Shown in pieces: positions 50,555 to 59,634 of a stretch of 64,000 nucleotides of DNA; position 1 is the stretch's first letter, and every line of letters starts with the position of its first letter. This stretch comes from Nitrospira sp. (GTDB taxonomy: Bacteria > Nitrospirota > Nitrospiria > Nitrospirales > Nitrospiraceae): the NCBI GenBank assembly GCA_015709715.1, contig CP054184.1:2155001-2219000 (forward strand). The letters are read 5' to 3'. Under the pieces are notes generated by a model. It had not been told where the DNA came from. It did not search any database and saw only the letters and a program-made list of their open reading frames with translations. Position numbers and translations under genes: made by a program.

Positions 50555-50578
50555 GTGAGCAGTTCGACCGCTGCTCAC
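50555..50578. promoter_or_regulatory. 8-bp inverted repeat upstream of dabB
   Basis: GTGAGCAG, 8-base spacer TTCGACCG, CTGCTCAC. Second symmetrical element of the same 170-base gap, 72 bases before the dabB start. Could be a terminator for the regulator gene or an operator for dabBA. Confidence 0.45.
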
Positions 50579-50649
50579 ATCAATTCTTCAAATCAGAGGG
50601 TTTTGTTGCTCCCCGGTACGTGGCCTCCTTTTTGCTCAACGACTGAACC

Positions 50650-52311
50650 ATGGACGTGCTCTTCCCCCTTCTTACGATTCTGGCGCCGCTGCTGAGCGCG
50701 TTGCTGATCCGAACCTTCCAAGCGGATCTGGGAGAACGATGCGCCCGCATCGGGATTGCCGCGTTGGCCTGCTCGGCTGTCGGCGCGATCGCGACCCTGT
50801 GGCTCGTCGTCTACGGCGAGCCGATAGTCCTGACCCTGTTGACCCTAGGTGCCGGCGCCTTCGACCTGACCCTCCTGGTGGATCGATTGGCCGGCATCAT
50901 GATGGTGCTGATCAGCCTGGTCAGCCTCGTCATCCACCTCTACTCGAACCGATACATGGTGGGCGATGCGGGCTATACGCGCTTCTTCGCCCGCCTGGGC
51001 CTGCTGACCTTCGTGTTGCTGAGTTTGGTGACGAGCGGCAACCTCTTGTGGTTGTTCGCCTGCTGGCACCTCGTGACCTGGCTGCTCGGGACACTCTTGG
51101 CCTTCAATCAGGATAGTCTTCCTGCCCAGCGGGCTTGCCGAAGCACCGTCACCATCCACAGCATCGGGGATGCGGCCTTCCTCCTGGCCATGGGGCTCCT
51201 CTACCACGTGTACGGCACATTGGACCTGCGTACCCTGTTCGATCGGCTCGCAGAGGGCGCGTCACAGCCGGTCGGCTTCATGGGCCTGGAGGTCCCGACG
51301 TTCGCTACCCTGCTGCTACTGGTTTCCGTGATGACGAAATCCGCCCAGTTTCCCTTTCACATCTGGTTGCCGGGTACGATCGAGGCACCCACTCCGGTCT
51401 CGGCGCTGCTGCATGCCGGAATCGTGAATGCGGGCGGATTCTTGGTCAATCGACTGGCGCCGCTGTACGGCCTCGCGCCGACGACGCTGCATCTCATGTT
51501 CCTCATCGGCGCCCTGACGGCCTTGATCGGCGCGACCACGATGCTGACCCAATCCAGCATCAAGCGCACTCTGGTCTATTCGACTATGGGACAGATGGGC
51601 TACATGGTGATGGAATGCGGTCTGGGTGCGTTTGCGCTCGCGGTATTCCACCTCTGTGCCCATGGACTCTTCAAGGCCACCCTGTTTCTCAATTCCGGCG
51701 CGAACATTCACGCTTCGCGCACCGACCTCAAGCTCCCCGATCACCGCACGGTGGGAGCGCCGGCGCAGTTCTCCTTCATCACCTGGGCCACTGGCTTGGT
51801 CATGACCCTCATGCTGCCGCTGATGATCCTCCTGATGGCACATGGGCTCGTGAACATTCCGCTGTTCGAGGCGCAGGGGACCGTGATCTTCCTGTTCTTC
51901 GCCTGGGTCACCTCCGCCCAAGCCATCTTCAGCCTCTATCGACTCCATAGCGTGGCGTCATGGAAAGTCTCCGCTACGATGCTCGCGACGCTGGCCTTCA
52001 TCGGCCTCACCTATTTGTGGGCGGGAGAAACCTTTACCCACTTCCTCTATCCGACCCCAGGGCAAGCGGCCGCCTACTTCCAGGTCGCCGGATGGAACCA
52101 AGGCCTGTTCGATACGTTCATGGCCCTCTCGGCCTGCATGGTTATCGGAGTCTGGATGATCCTCTACGGGAAGGCGCATGGTGTCAGAATCCTCGTGCCC
52201 GAATGGCTGCGTACTCTCCAAGCGGCCGCTTACGTGGCGTTTCTCAACGGGCTCTACGTGGAAGACGGGCTGAGGGCCCTCCGCGGCGGCCAGCACCGCA
52301 AGACCAGCTGA
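50650..52311 (+). CDS. dabB: DabB-type proton-conducting membrane subunit
   Basis: 553 residues, about fourteen membrane helices, NuoL/MrpA-like. Key residues of the antiporter fold are kept: TM5 region FACWHLVTWLLGTLLAF, TM7 lysine in VMTKSAQFPFHIWLPGTIEAPTP (K about 233), and HAGIVNAGGFLVNR. Directly followed by dabA (8 bases), so it is the membrane partner of the DAB inorganic-carbon accumulation complex, which couples the proton or sodium gradient to vectorial CO2 hydration. Confidence 0.9.
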   Translation: MDVLFPLLTILAPLLSALLIRTFQADLGERCARIGIAALACSAVGAIATLWLVVYGEPIVLTLLTLGAGAFDLTLLVDRLAGIMMVLISLVSLVIHLYSNRYMVGDAGYTRFFARLGLLTFVLLSLVTSGNLLWLFACWHLVTWLLGTLLAFNQDSLPAQRACRSTVTIHSIGDAAFLLAMGLLYHVYGTLDLRTLFDRLAEGASQPVGFMGLEVPTFATLLLLVSVMTKSAQFPFHIWLPGTIEAPTPVSALLHAGIVNAGGFLVNRLAPLYGLAPTTLHLMFLIGALTALIGATTMLTQSSIKRTLVYSTMGQMGYMVMECGLGAFALAVFHLCAHGLFKATLFLNSGANIHASRTDLKLPDHRTVGAPAQFSFITWATGLVMTLMLPLMILLMAHGLVNIPLFEAQGTVIFLFFAWVTSAQAIFSLYRLHSVASWKVSATMLATLAFIGLTYLWAGETFTHFLYPTPGQAAAYFQVAGWNQGLFDTFMALSACMVIGVWMILYGKAHGVRILVPEWLRTLQAAAYVAFLNGLYVEDGLRALRGGQHRKTS

Positions 52312-52319
52312 CGGGACGT

Positions 52320-55300
52320 ATGACGACTCGCCCGCCACAGGCCTTTACCGATGCCCAACGCATGGAACTCCGCTCATACGTGGAGTTGGCCGGCGAGGCC
52401 ATTGCGCAGTTTTGGCCCATGCGAACCTTCATTCACCATAACCCCCTGCATGGGTTGGAGACCCTGTCGTTCGAACAGGCGGTGGCCCGAGGGACGGAAC
52501 TCTTCGGCGCGTGCGGGTACTTGAGCAACGACACCTACCGCCGCTACTTTCGACAAGGCCGAATCCGGGAAGAGGATGTGCGAACGGCGCTCCATCCGAT
52601 GGCAGGCGACAAGCGAGTGACCTTCGGTTCGCTAGAAGTCTCGCATCAAGATGTCCTCGCTGCCTCCTTGATCCATGGCATCTCGGACCCAACAACCAGC
52701 AAGCCGAGCCACACGCCGGATGGTGATCCCGAAGCCCCCTCGCGCATTGAGGCCTGGCTGGCCTCCGCCTTGGGCAACCAGGTCGTCGGTACCCCTCCCG
52801 CACTGGCCCCCTGGCCCTCGTCCGACTTGCCGCGTCGGGAAACCCTGGGCGCCTGGTGTGACCGCACCCTGGGGACTTCCATCGTCGAGACCCTGAATCG
52901 CGAGCTGGTGAAATGGGCCAGCGCCTTCCTGGATGAAGGCGAGGTCAGCTGGTCTATGCCCGAACGCGAGCAAACCTTTTACCGCGCCTGGAAGACGCTG
53001 GCGCGTCACGACCTCACGCTGCGCCTTCTCGGCATCTCGGAGGCGCCCGCCAAGATCCAGGCGCTTCCCCACCGGCCGGAAGAGGCCTTACTCCAAAGCC
53101 TCATGCAGCTCGGCATCCCCAAATCGGCCTGGGAGGAATACCTCGCACGGCACCTGAGCGCCATGCCGGGCTGGAGCGGCTACATCAAATGGCGAGCACA
53201 CCAAAGCGACCATCCTTGGCAGGAACAGTTCCCCATCGACTTGGTCAAGTACCTGGCGGTCCGCCTGTTTTACGAACGGGAACTCGTCGACCAGGCCTGC
53301 CGCTCCCAACTGGGCCTCGCCGGAAACACCGGGGACATCGCGGCCTATATAGACCACCACCCGCATGCCTATTGGTTCAGGCGGGAATGGATCGCCGGCC
53401 GGCTGTCTTCCGACGCCGCCGCCATCGGGAAGAATCTAGCCGCGTCCGATCGACGGCACGATCACACGCAGTGGGAAGAGGCGGGACGCCGACAGTATGA
53501 AGCGGTCTTGAACGAGCACCAGGCCCGGGCCATCCGGCGCGGCGCCGACCGGCTGCTGCGCTTGGCGCAAGCCCTGTCGGTCCCTCTTGAGTCGGTTGTG
53601 ACTACCGCGCCGTCGGATGCCCGCACCATCCTCCAATGGCTGGAGGACTTTCCTCCGTCACACCATGGAGCCGTCTGGCTCGAAGCCTTCGAGGGCAGTC
53701 ATCGCCATCAGTTGCTCAGCGAGCTGCAAACCGCCGCCCAGCAGCCTCCCTCCACTCCCTCGTTGGGTGAGGGGGACAGCGGATCTCGCCCGCTGGCCCA
53801 AGTGGTGTTCTGCATCGACGTCCGGTCGGAAGTGTTTCGCCGCCACCTGGAAGACCGCGGCGGGTATGAAACCTTGGGCCTCGCCGGATTTTTCGGCGTC
53901 CCCCTGTACTACCAGCCGTTCAACGCGCACCATACGGTCACCCATTGTCCGGTGCTGCTGAAACCGAAGAACCACGTTCGCGAGCTGCCCCGCAGTTACC
54001 ACGGTGTGCTCGCCGAACGGCACAAGACCGCCGCGCAACTCGCGGAAGCCGCGCACACGCTGCTCCATGACCTGAAGGAAAACGTGGTCACACCCTATGT
54101 CATGGTGGAGGCGCTCGGCTGGTTTTTCAGCCTGCCCTTTTTCGGAAAGACACTGCTCCCCCGCTGGTACCATGCGATCGGTCGATGGCTCCGCGAGATG
54201 TTGACGCCGGCTATGGCCACCACCCTGACGGTCGACAAACTTTCCCGGGAAGAGGCGGAGGAAATGGTGGCGGCCGAGCAGCGGGGCCAGATTCGGGAAA
54301 TCCTCCGGGCGCGCTTCGGCCTCAGCGGACCGACGCTCTCTCCGACATTGCTGGAGTCAATCCGCAGGAACGCCTTAGGCCAGGCAGACCCGACCGGAAG
54401 CGAAGTGGCCGCCCTGCTCTCGCTCACGACGGAGAACGAGCAAGCGCTCTACCGCGACCTGCGCGAACACCAACGGATCAGCCCGCGCGGGGTCTCGGAG
54501 CGTCTCGACCGCATTACCCAAACGGGATTCTCCGTCTCCGAGCAAACGTACTTCGTGGAAGCCGCTCTCCGCCTGATGGGACTCACGTCGAATTTTTCGC
54601 GGATGGTGATTTTCTGCGCCCATGGCAGTACGTCGCAGAACAATCCCTACGAGTCGGCGCTCGATTGCGGCGCCTGCGGCGGCAATCAAGGCCTGCCCAA
54701 CGCGCGAGCCATCGCCGCCATGGCGAACCATCCGGCCGTGCGGGCCCAATTGCTCGCCCGTGGCATTACCATTCCCGGAGATACCCATTTTCTGGCCGCG
54801 CAACATGACACCACCACCGACCGCGTTCGCATCGTCGACTTGGAAGATGTGCCCGCCACGCACCGGAAGGATCTCCAACGCTTGCTCACAGACCTGGACG
54901 AAGCCGGCACGCAGGCGTCGCTGGAGCGGAACCGCGCCCTCGGTCAGGTGGCTGCACCGTCGGACAGCCGCCGGTCTCGGCTTTTAGCTCAGCGAAGAAG
55001 CGAGGATTGGTCCGAGGTCCGTCCGGAATGGGGCCTGTCGCGGAACAGCGCGATGATCATCGGACGACGCGCCTTGACGCAGCCGGTGGACTTACGGGGC
55101 CGCGCCTTCCTCCATTCGTACGACCACCGGCAGGACGCCTCCGGCAAACTGCTCGAGGCCATCATGACCGCTCCGCTGGTGGTCGCCCAGTGGATCAACA
55201 TGGAGCATTACTTTTCCACCGTCGACAACGAGGTGTACGGCAGCAGCAGCAAGGTCTATCACAACGTCGTCGGCCGGATCGGGGTGATGACGGGTGTGTG

Positions 55301-55586
55301 GAGCGATCTCCGGATCGGGCTTCCCGCCCAAACCGTCCTGAACGGTGGAGAGCCATACCACGAGCCCATGCGGTTGTTGGCGATCATCGAAGCTCCCCCG
55401 GCGCGCATCCGCGCAATCGTGGATCGGCACCCGCTGTTGGAACAATTATTCCGTTTGCGATGGGTCACGCTCGTGGCGTTGGACCCGCAGGACAACCGCT
55501 TTTATCACTACGACCCTTCCGGCGAATGGAGAGGAGGAGACACGAACGATGCTCGGGTTCACACTGCATCCCATGAAGGAAATTAA
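52320..55586 (+). CDS. dabA: DabA (DUF2309), inorganic-carbon uptake catalytic subunit
   Basis: 1088 residues from the ATG at 52320. It carries the zinc-binding set of DabA: Cys498 and Asp500 in VVFCIDVRSEVF, His768 in IFCAHGSTSQNNPYESA and Cys783 in LDCGACGGNQG; the Cys-Asp spacing of 2 and His-Cys spacing of 15 match those of Halothiobacillus DabA. It is a beta-carbonic-anhydrase-like protein that hydrates CO2 to bicarbonate when driven by DabB. N-terminal HNPLHGLE motif is also typical. Long upstream open frame was rejected because the ATG after dabB is the family start. The 3' end overlaps the PII-like gene by 38 bases. Confidence 0.93.
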   Translation: MTTRPPQAFTDAQRMELRSYVELAGEAIAQFWPMRTFIHHNPLHGLETLSFEQAVARGTELFGACGYLSNDTYRRYFRQGRIREEDVRTALHPMAGDKRVTFGSLEVSHQDVLAASLIHGISDPTTSKPSHTPDGDPEAPSRIEAWLASALGNQVVGTPPALAPWPSSDLPRRETLGAWCDRTLGTSIVETLNRELVKWASAFLDEGEVSWSMPEREQTFYRAWKTLARHDLTLRLLGISEAPAKIQALPHRPEEALLQSLMQLGIPKSAWEEYLARHLSAMPGWSGYIKWRAHQSDHPWQEQFPIDLVKYLAVRLFYERELVDQACRSQLGLAGNTGDIAAYIDHHPHAYWFRREWIAGRLSSDAAAIGKNLAASDRRHDHTQWEEAGRRQYEAVLNEHQARAIRRGADRLLRLAQALSVPLESVVTTAPSDARTILQWLEDFPPSHHGAVWLEAFEGSHRHQLLSELQTAAQQPPSTPSLGEGDSGSRPLAQVVFCIDVRSEVFRRHLEDRGGYETLGLAGFFGVPLYYQPFNAHHTVTHCPVLLKPKNHVRELPRSYHGVLAERHKTAAQLAEAAHTLLHDLKENVVTPYVMVEALGWFFSLPFFGKTLLPRWYHAIGRWLREMLTPAMATTLTVDKLSREEAEEMVAAEQRGQIREILRARFGLSGPTLSPTLLESIRRNALGQADPTGSEVAALLSLTTENEQALYRDLREHQRISPRGVSERLDRITQTGFSVSEQTYFVEAALRLMGLTSNFSRMVIFCAHGSTSQNNPYESALDCGACGGNQGLPNARAIAAMANHPAVRAQLLARGITIPGDTHFLAAQHDTTTDRVRIVDLEDVPATHRKDLQRLLTDLDEAGTQASLERNRALGQVAAPSDSRRSRLLAQRRSEDWSEVRPEWGLSRNSAMIIGRRALTQPVDLRGRAFLHSYDHRQDASGKLLEAIMTAPLVVAQWINMEHYFSTVDNEVYGSSSKVYHNVVGRIGVMTGVWSDLRIGLPAQTVLNGGEPYHEPMRLLAIIEAPPARIRAIVDRHPLLEQLFRLRWVTLVALDPQDNRFYHYDPSGEWRGGDTNDARVHTASHEGN

Positions 55587-55878
55587 GATCGTCGTGCAGG
55601 GCGATCAACTGAAGTTTGTCACGGAGGTGCTGGATCGGGTGGGAGCCACCGGCTACACGATCATCAACAACGTGTCCGGAAAGGGCCACCACGGATTCCA
55701 TGAAGGCCACCTGCTGTTCAATGACACCAGCAGCCAGGTGATCGTCTTCACGGTCGTCCCGGAAGACAAGGTGGAACCGATCCTGGCCGCACTGGGACCG
55801 CTCTTCAGCAAGCACTCCGGCGCCATGTTCGTGAGCGATGTGGCCGTCAGTCGGCGGGAACACTTCCTCGCCAAGTAA
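55549..55878 (+). CDS. PII-like signalling protein
   Basis: 109 residues from the ATG at 55549, with GAGGAGGA upstream and the start inside dabA. MKEIKIVVQGDQLKFVTEVL, then DRVGATGYTIINNVSGKGHH is a PII-like ferredoxin fold: beta-alpha-beta start, and a T-loop shortened around NNVSGKGHHGFHEG. C-terminal YVSDVAVSRREHF-type ending. PII-like proteins (SbtB, CPII) gate bicarbonate transporters by binding adenine nucleotides or bicarbonate, so this one probably regulates DabAB. Confidence 0.82.
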   Translation: MLGFTLHPMKEIKIVVQGDQLKFVTEVLDRVGATGYTIINNVSGKGHHGFHEGHLLFNDTSSQVIVFTVVPEDKVEPILAALGPLFSKHSGAMFVSDVAVSRREHFLAK

Positions 55879-56003
55879 CGGCAAGGGTGTGGCCGGCGCC
55901 GGATACCGGAAGCCTGCGGGATTGATTGCGCCTTGGACCACTACCGGCACTGCCTTGTCCGGCCACGAGGCCTCGGCTCGGCCCGAATCCGGACCTCATC
56001 TCC

Positions 56004-57998
56004 ATGTCTTCACCCAAACGTCCACGCCATAGCGCCTCGCCCCCCGTCCTGCAGGAAGCGGCCGCGGCAGAGGTCTTGGCCTGGGTCAGCACCTGCATTG
56101 AGGACGGCCTCTGTCTTATCTCCCAGGGTATCCTGATCTTTGAGAGCCACCGCTTCACGGACCTCCTCAGAGCCGTCAGCGTTCCCGAGGCCGCCCACGG
56201 AGAAGTGGTAGCCCCAGACCACCGACCCCTTCGAGGCCGGCTGTTTGCGGAGGCTCGCGCCTGGAACCAGGAACCCCTTGGAGCACAAGGCTCCAGGGAG
56301 TATCGGTTCACGGATACGCAGGGCCGTCCATTGCAGTATGAATGCCGCTACACGCTCGTGCCCTATCACGGCGAGACCGGCGTCTTGCTGGCATTGCGGG
56401 ACGTCACCGGACAAGCCCTGCCGGTCCAGGAGGAGTCGCAGGCGGTGCGGTTTCAATCGGTGCTCGCCCGCATCGGCGCGCTGGCGGTGAGTGATGCCCC
56501 GGCGCAGGAGCTGATGAACCAGGCCGTCCGATTGACCGCGGAGGCGCTCCGCGTTGAACTGTGCAAATTGCTCATCCCGCGCGAGCCCGATGACCACTTG
56601 GCCGTCATGGCCGGGGTCGGCCTCAAGGAGGAGCTGATCGGGAAACTCACCATCGAAGGCGGGACCCATTCGCAGGCTGGTTACGCCATCGGCAAGCGCC
56701 TCCCGGTCGTCGTGCGCGACCTGCGCAAAGAAACCCGCTTCACTCCCTCGAAACTCCTGACAGAACATGGAGCTATCGCGGGGATGTGCGTGCCGATGCT
56801 GATTGAAGACCGGGTGTACGGCGTCATGACCGCCCACACGCGACAGGTCCGGGACTTCTCCGACTCGGAATTGGAGTTTCTCTGCTCCGTCGCGAACACG
56901 GTCGCGACCGTACTGGAGCGGCGGCGGCGCGCGGATACGCAGATGGACCTCTATCACCGGCTATTCATGTCTGCACGAGACGGCATTATGCTGACCGACA
57001 CCGAAGGGCGGATCCTCGAATGGAACCCGGCCCTGGAGCGCATGACGGGGTGGACGCGCGAGGAGACGCTGGGGCAACGACCGGCCATCCTCAAATCCGG
57101 CAAACATGCGCCGGACTTCTACAATCGCCTCTGGCAGGCTATCCGCTCCGGCCGTCCATTCGTCGACCGGTTCATCAATCGCCGCAAAGATGGATCGGAG
57201 TTTCTCGTCTGGGAAAGCGTCAGCCCCGTGAACGATCGTGACGGCACCACCCAGTATTACATGGCCATCCTGACGGACCTGAGCGAGCGCGAACAGATGC
57301 TGGAGGCGCTCCGACATACCGAGCAGGTGAAACTGGTCGGACAACTGGCGGGTGGGATCCTCCACGAGATCCGCAATCCCTTGATCGGATTGGGCAGCCT
57401 GGCCACGCACCTCGCCGCTCAGGACACGCTGCCCCAGTCTGCGCGAGACCGATGCAGACTGATCGCGAGAGAAGCGGCGCGGATCGACGAACTCCTGGAG
57501 TCCCACCTAGGACAATTACGGCCTCGCCCTTTTGATATGCGCCCTTGCGACCTCACCTCTTTGCTAGACGATGCGTTGACCCTCTTGAGACCGAATCTGG
57601 TCAAACACGGGATCGTCGTACAGAAGATCGTCGCGCCCGACCTGCCGACCGTGGAGCTATCGCTTGCCCACATCCATCAGGTCTGTCTCAACATCATGCT
57701 GAACGCCATCGACGCCATGCCGAACGGCGGACAACTCATGGTCGGGGTGCGGCTCGACAACAGGCAACGCCCCGGCCTGCTGCTGTCCTTTGCGGATTCC
57801 GGCAAGGGCATCCCACCGGACGACCTGAAGCGCATTTACGAGCCCTTTTTCACGAGCGGCAAGGCCAAGGGGGTCGGCCTCGGCCTGACCATTACGCAGG
57901 ACATCGTCGAGCGGCATGGGGGCCAGTTGGCCATCAACAGTCCGCCCAGCGGCGGCGCGGTGGTCGACATTTGGCTTCCGTTGCATCACGAGGCCTAA
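56004..57998 (+). CDS. PAS/GAF sensor histidine kinase (NtrB-like)
   Basis: 664 residues from the ATG at 56004; a TTG start 26 codons earlier is less likely. N-terminal PAS-like region (about 20-150), GAF domain (about 155-300; KLTIEGGTHSQAGYAIG), PAS domain (about 315-430; LTDTEGRILEWNPALERMTG), then HisKA with LAGGILHEIRNPLIGLGS and HATPase with LNIMLNAIDAMPNGG, SFADSGKGIP and GVGLGLTITQDIVERHGG. No membrane segment. It precedes a sigma-54-dependent regulator by one base, so the pair is an NtrBC-type system. Confidence 0.88.
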   Translation: MSSPKRPRHSASPPVLQEAAAAEVLAWVSTCIEDGLCLISQGILIFESHRFTDLLRAVSVPEAAHGEVVAPDHRPLRGRLFAEARAWNQEPLGAQGSREYRFTDTQGRPLQYECRYTLVPYHGETGVLLALRDVTGQALPVQEESQAVRFQSVLARIGALAVSDAPAQELMNQAVRLTAEALRVELCKLLIPREPDDHLAVMAGVGLKEELIGKLTIEGGTHSQAGYAIGKRLPVVVRDLRKETRFTPSKLLTEHGAIAGMCVPMLIEDRVYGVMTAHTRQVRDFSDSELEFLCSVANTVATVLERRRRADTQMDLYHRLFMSARDGIMLTDTEGRILEWNPALERMTGWTREETLGQRPAILKSGKHAPDFYNRLWQAIRSGRPFVDRFINRRKDGSEFLVWESVSPVNDRDGTTQYYMAILTDLSEREQMLEALRHTEQVKLVGQLAGGILHEIRNPLIGLGSLATHLAAQDTLPQSARDRCRLIAREAARIDELLESHLGQLRPRPFDMRPCDLTSLLDDALTLLRPNLVKHGIVVQKIVAPDLPTVELSLAHIHQVCLNIMLNAIDAMPNGGQLMVGVRLDNRQRPGLLLSFADSGKGIPPDDLKRIYEPFFTSGKAKGVGLGLTITQDIVERHGGQLAINSPPSGGAVVDIWLPLHHEA

Positions 57999-57999
57999 C

Positions 58000-59397
58000 A
58001 TGGCATGGCAATTACTGTTGGTCGAAGATGAAGAATCGGTCCGCGAGGCCTTCGTCCTGCGCTTAAGCGACCACGGCTACGTCGTCAAAACAGCCGCCTC
58101 AGGTGAGGAAGCCTTGGCCATCCTGCACTCCTTCGAGCCCGATATTCTCGTGCTGGATCTCGTGATGCCCAACCTCTCCGGCCTCGACGTGTTGGCACGT
58201 GCCAAACAATCGTATCCTTCGCTTCCAGCCCTGGTCCTGACCGCGAGAGGAACCGTCAAGGATGCGGTGGAGGCCATGCGGCTCGGCGCGTTCGACTTCG
58301 TCGCCAAGACGATCGACATGGAAGACCTGCTCCACGCGCTCCGACGGGTGACGACGTACCTGACGTTACAGCGACAGGTTCGCTTGCAGAGCGGCCGAGA
58401 CGCAGCCCGCTATGCGATGGATCGTGTCATCGCCCACAGCCCTGTGACCCAGGCGTTCCTCGCCCAAATACGCGAATTGGCCAAGAACGATCGTGTCACC
58501 GTCCTGCTCCAAGGCGAAACCGGAACGGGCAAGCAGTACATGGGGCGCGTGATCCATTTCAACAGCCCGCGAACGGACAAGCCTTGTCTGGAGGTCGACT
58601 GCCCTTCCATTCCTCGCGACCTCTTCGAAAGCGAGTTATTCGGGCACGAGAAGGGATCGTTCACCGGAGCCGCCGGTCGCAAATGCGGCCTGATTGAGAT
58701 GGCCGATGGGGGCACGGTGCTGTTCGACGAGATCGCCGATTTACCGCTCCCGCTGCAAGCCAAATTGCTGCGCGTGCTCGAAGAGCGGACGCTCCGCCGG
58801 GTCGGTGGCTCGACGTCGATTCCCGTCGACGTCCGATTCATGGCGGCGACGAACCGGGATCTCAAAGCCGCCGTGGCGCAGGGAGACTTTCGGGAAGACC
58901 TCTATTTTCGGCTGAACGTGGTGACGGTCACCGTTCCGCCGCTACGGAGTCGAGGCGACGATATCATTCCGTTGGCAGAACAGTTCTTGTTGCGGTCGGC
59001 GGTGGAGCTGAATAAACCGGTGCGCGCCCTTGGACCAAGCGCGCAGTCGTTGCTTCGCCGCTATCCCTTTCCCGGAAACGTCCGGGAATTGAGCAACGTG
59101 ATCGAACGGGCCGTCCTCTTCAGTTCGGACACAACCTTGGAGGCCACCCATTTCCCGCCCGACATTCAAGACCACCCGGTCTCGACCGGCAAACACCAGG
59201 ACACACCGTCGTCGGTCACGGGACGGGCGGATTCGGAGACCGTGCGGATCGACTTTCGGGTCGGCGAACAGACACTCACCGATCTGGAGGACCGCATCAT
59301 CACCGAAGTGTTAAAGCGTTGTGAGGGCAACAAGACCCTCGCCGCAAAGCATTTGGGCATTACCCGGTGGAAGCTGGATCGGCGCCGAAAAACCTAA
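58000..59397 (+). CDS. sigma-54-dependent response regulator (NtrC family)
   Basis: 465 residues from ATG 58000. Receiver with Asp53 in ILVLDLVMPNLSGLD, AAA+ domain with Walker A GETGTGKQYMGRVI, the sigma-54 contact loop GSFTGA (variant of GAFTGA), Walker B GGTVLFDEIADLPL, and Arg fingers in LRRVGG; C-terminal Fis-type HTH (NKTLAAKHLGITRWKLDRRR). The GSFTGA form is a recognised functional variant. The next gene, lpxC, has a consensus sigma-54 promoter, so it is the obvious target. Confidence 0.9.
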   Translation: MAWQLLLVEDEESVREAFVLRLSDHGYVVKTAASGEEALAILHSFEPDILVLDLVMPNLSGLDVLARAKQSYPSLPALVLTARGTVKDAVEAMRLGAFDFVAKTIDMEDLLHALRRVTTYLTLQRQVRLQSGRDAARYAMDRVIAHSPVTQAFLAQIRELAKNDRVTVLLQGETGTGKQYMGRVIHFNSPRTDKPCLEVDCPSIPRDLFESELFGHEKGSFTGAAGRKCGLIEMADGGTVLFDEIADLPLPLQAKLLRVLEERTLRRVGGSTSIPVDVRFMAATNRDLKAAVAQGDFREDLYFRLNVVTVTVPPLRSRGDDIIPLAEQFLLRSAVELNKPVRALGPSAQSLLRRYPFPGNVRELSNVIERAVLFSSDTTLEATHFPPDIQDHPVSTGKHQDTPSSVTGRADSETVRIDFRVGEQTLTDLEDRIITEVLKRCEGNKTLAAKHLGITRWKLDRRRKT

Positions 59398-59634
59398 GCC
59401 GCTTGGGGGGTATGGCACGACAACCTTGCGCCTCATCTGCCGATTAACCAATTGAAAAACAATTATTTTTTAGACCACTGCCATCCCCACAAAAGATACA
59501 ATTGTGTTTTTTTAGCAACATGCGCCTAAAAGGAAATGTTTCCACAACTCATTAATTTTTAATACATTTTATCCATATTCATAAATGGCACAAGCATTGC
59601 TAAACTCTGGATCCGCAATATTGAGGAGGCCCCA
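59398..59634. other. AT-rich region before lpxC
   Basis: 237 bases, strikingly AT-rich compared with the rest of the window. No gene. Contains short symmetrical stretches (AATTGAAAAACAATT followed by a T-run at 59449-59470 and CACAA...TTGTGTTTTTTT near 59490-59515) that could be activator sites or weak terminators, and a sigma-54 promoter at its right end. Confidence 0.6.
59586..59601 (+). promoter_or_regulatory. sigma-54 promoter of lpxC
   Basis: TGGCAC, five bases, TTGCT: the GG of the -24 element (59587-59588) and the GC of the -12 element (59599-59600) are exactly 10 bases apart as required. It lies 34 bases before the lpxC GTG, in an otherwise AT-rich gap, directly behind the NtrC-type gene. 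Confidence 0.82.

Noticed and set aside
51960-52319. 120-codon N-terminal extension of dabA
   Set aside because: Lies inside dabB in another frame and is absent from DabA proteins; the ATG at 52320 is the family start.
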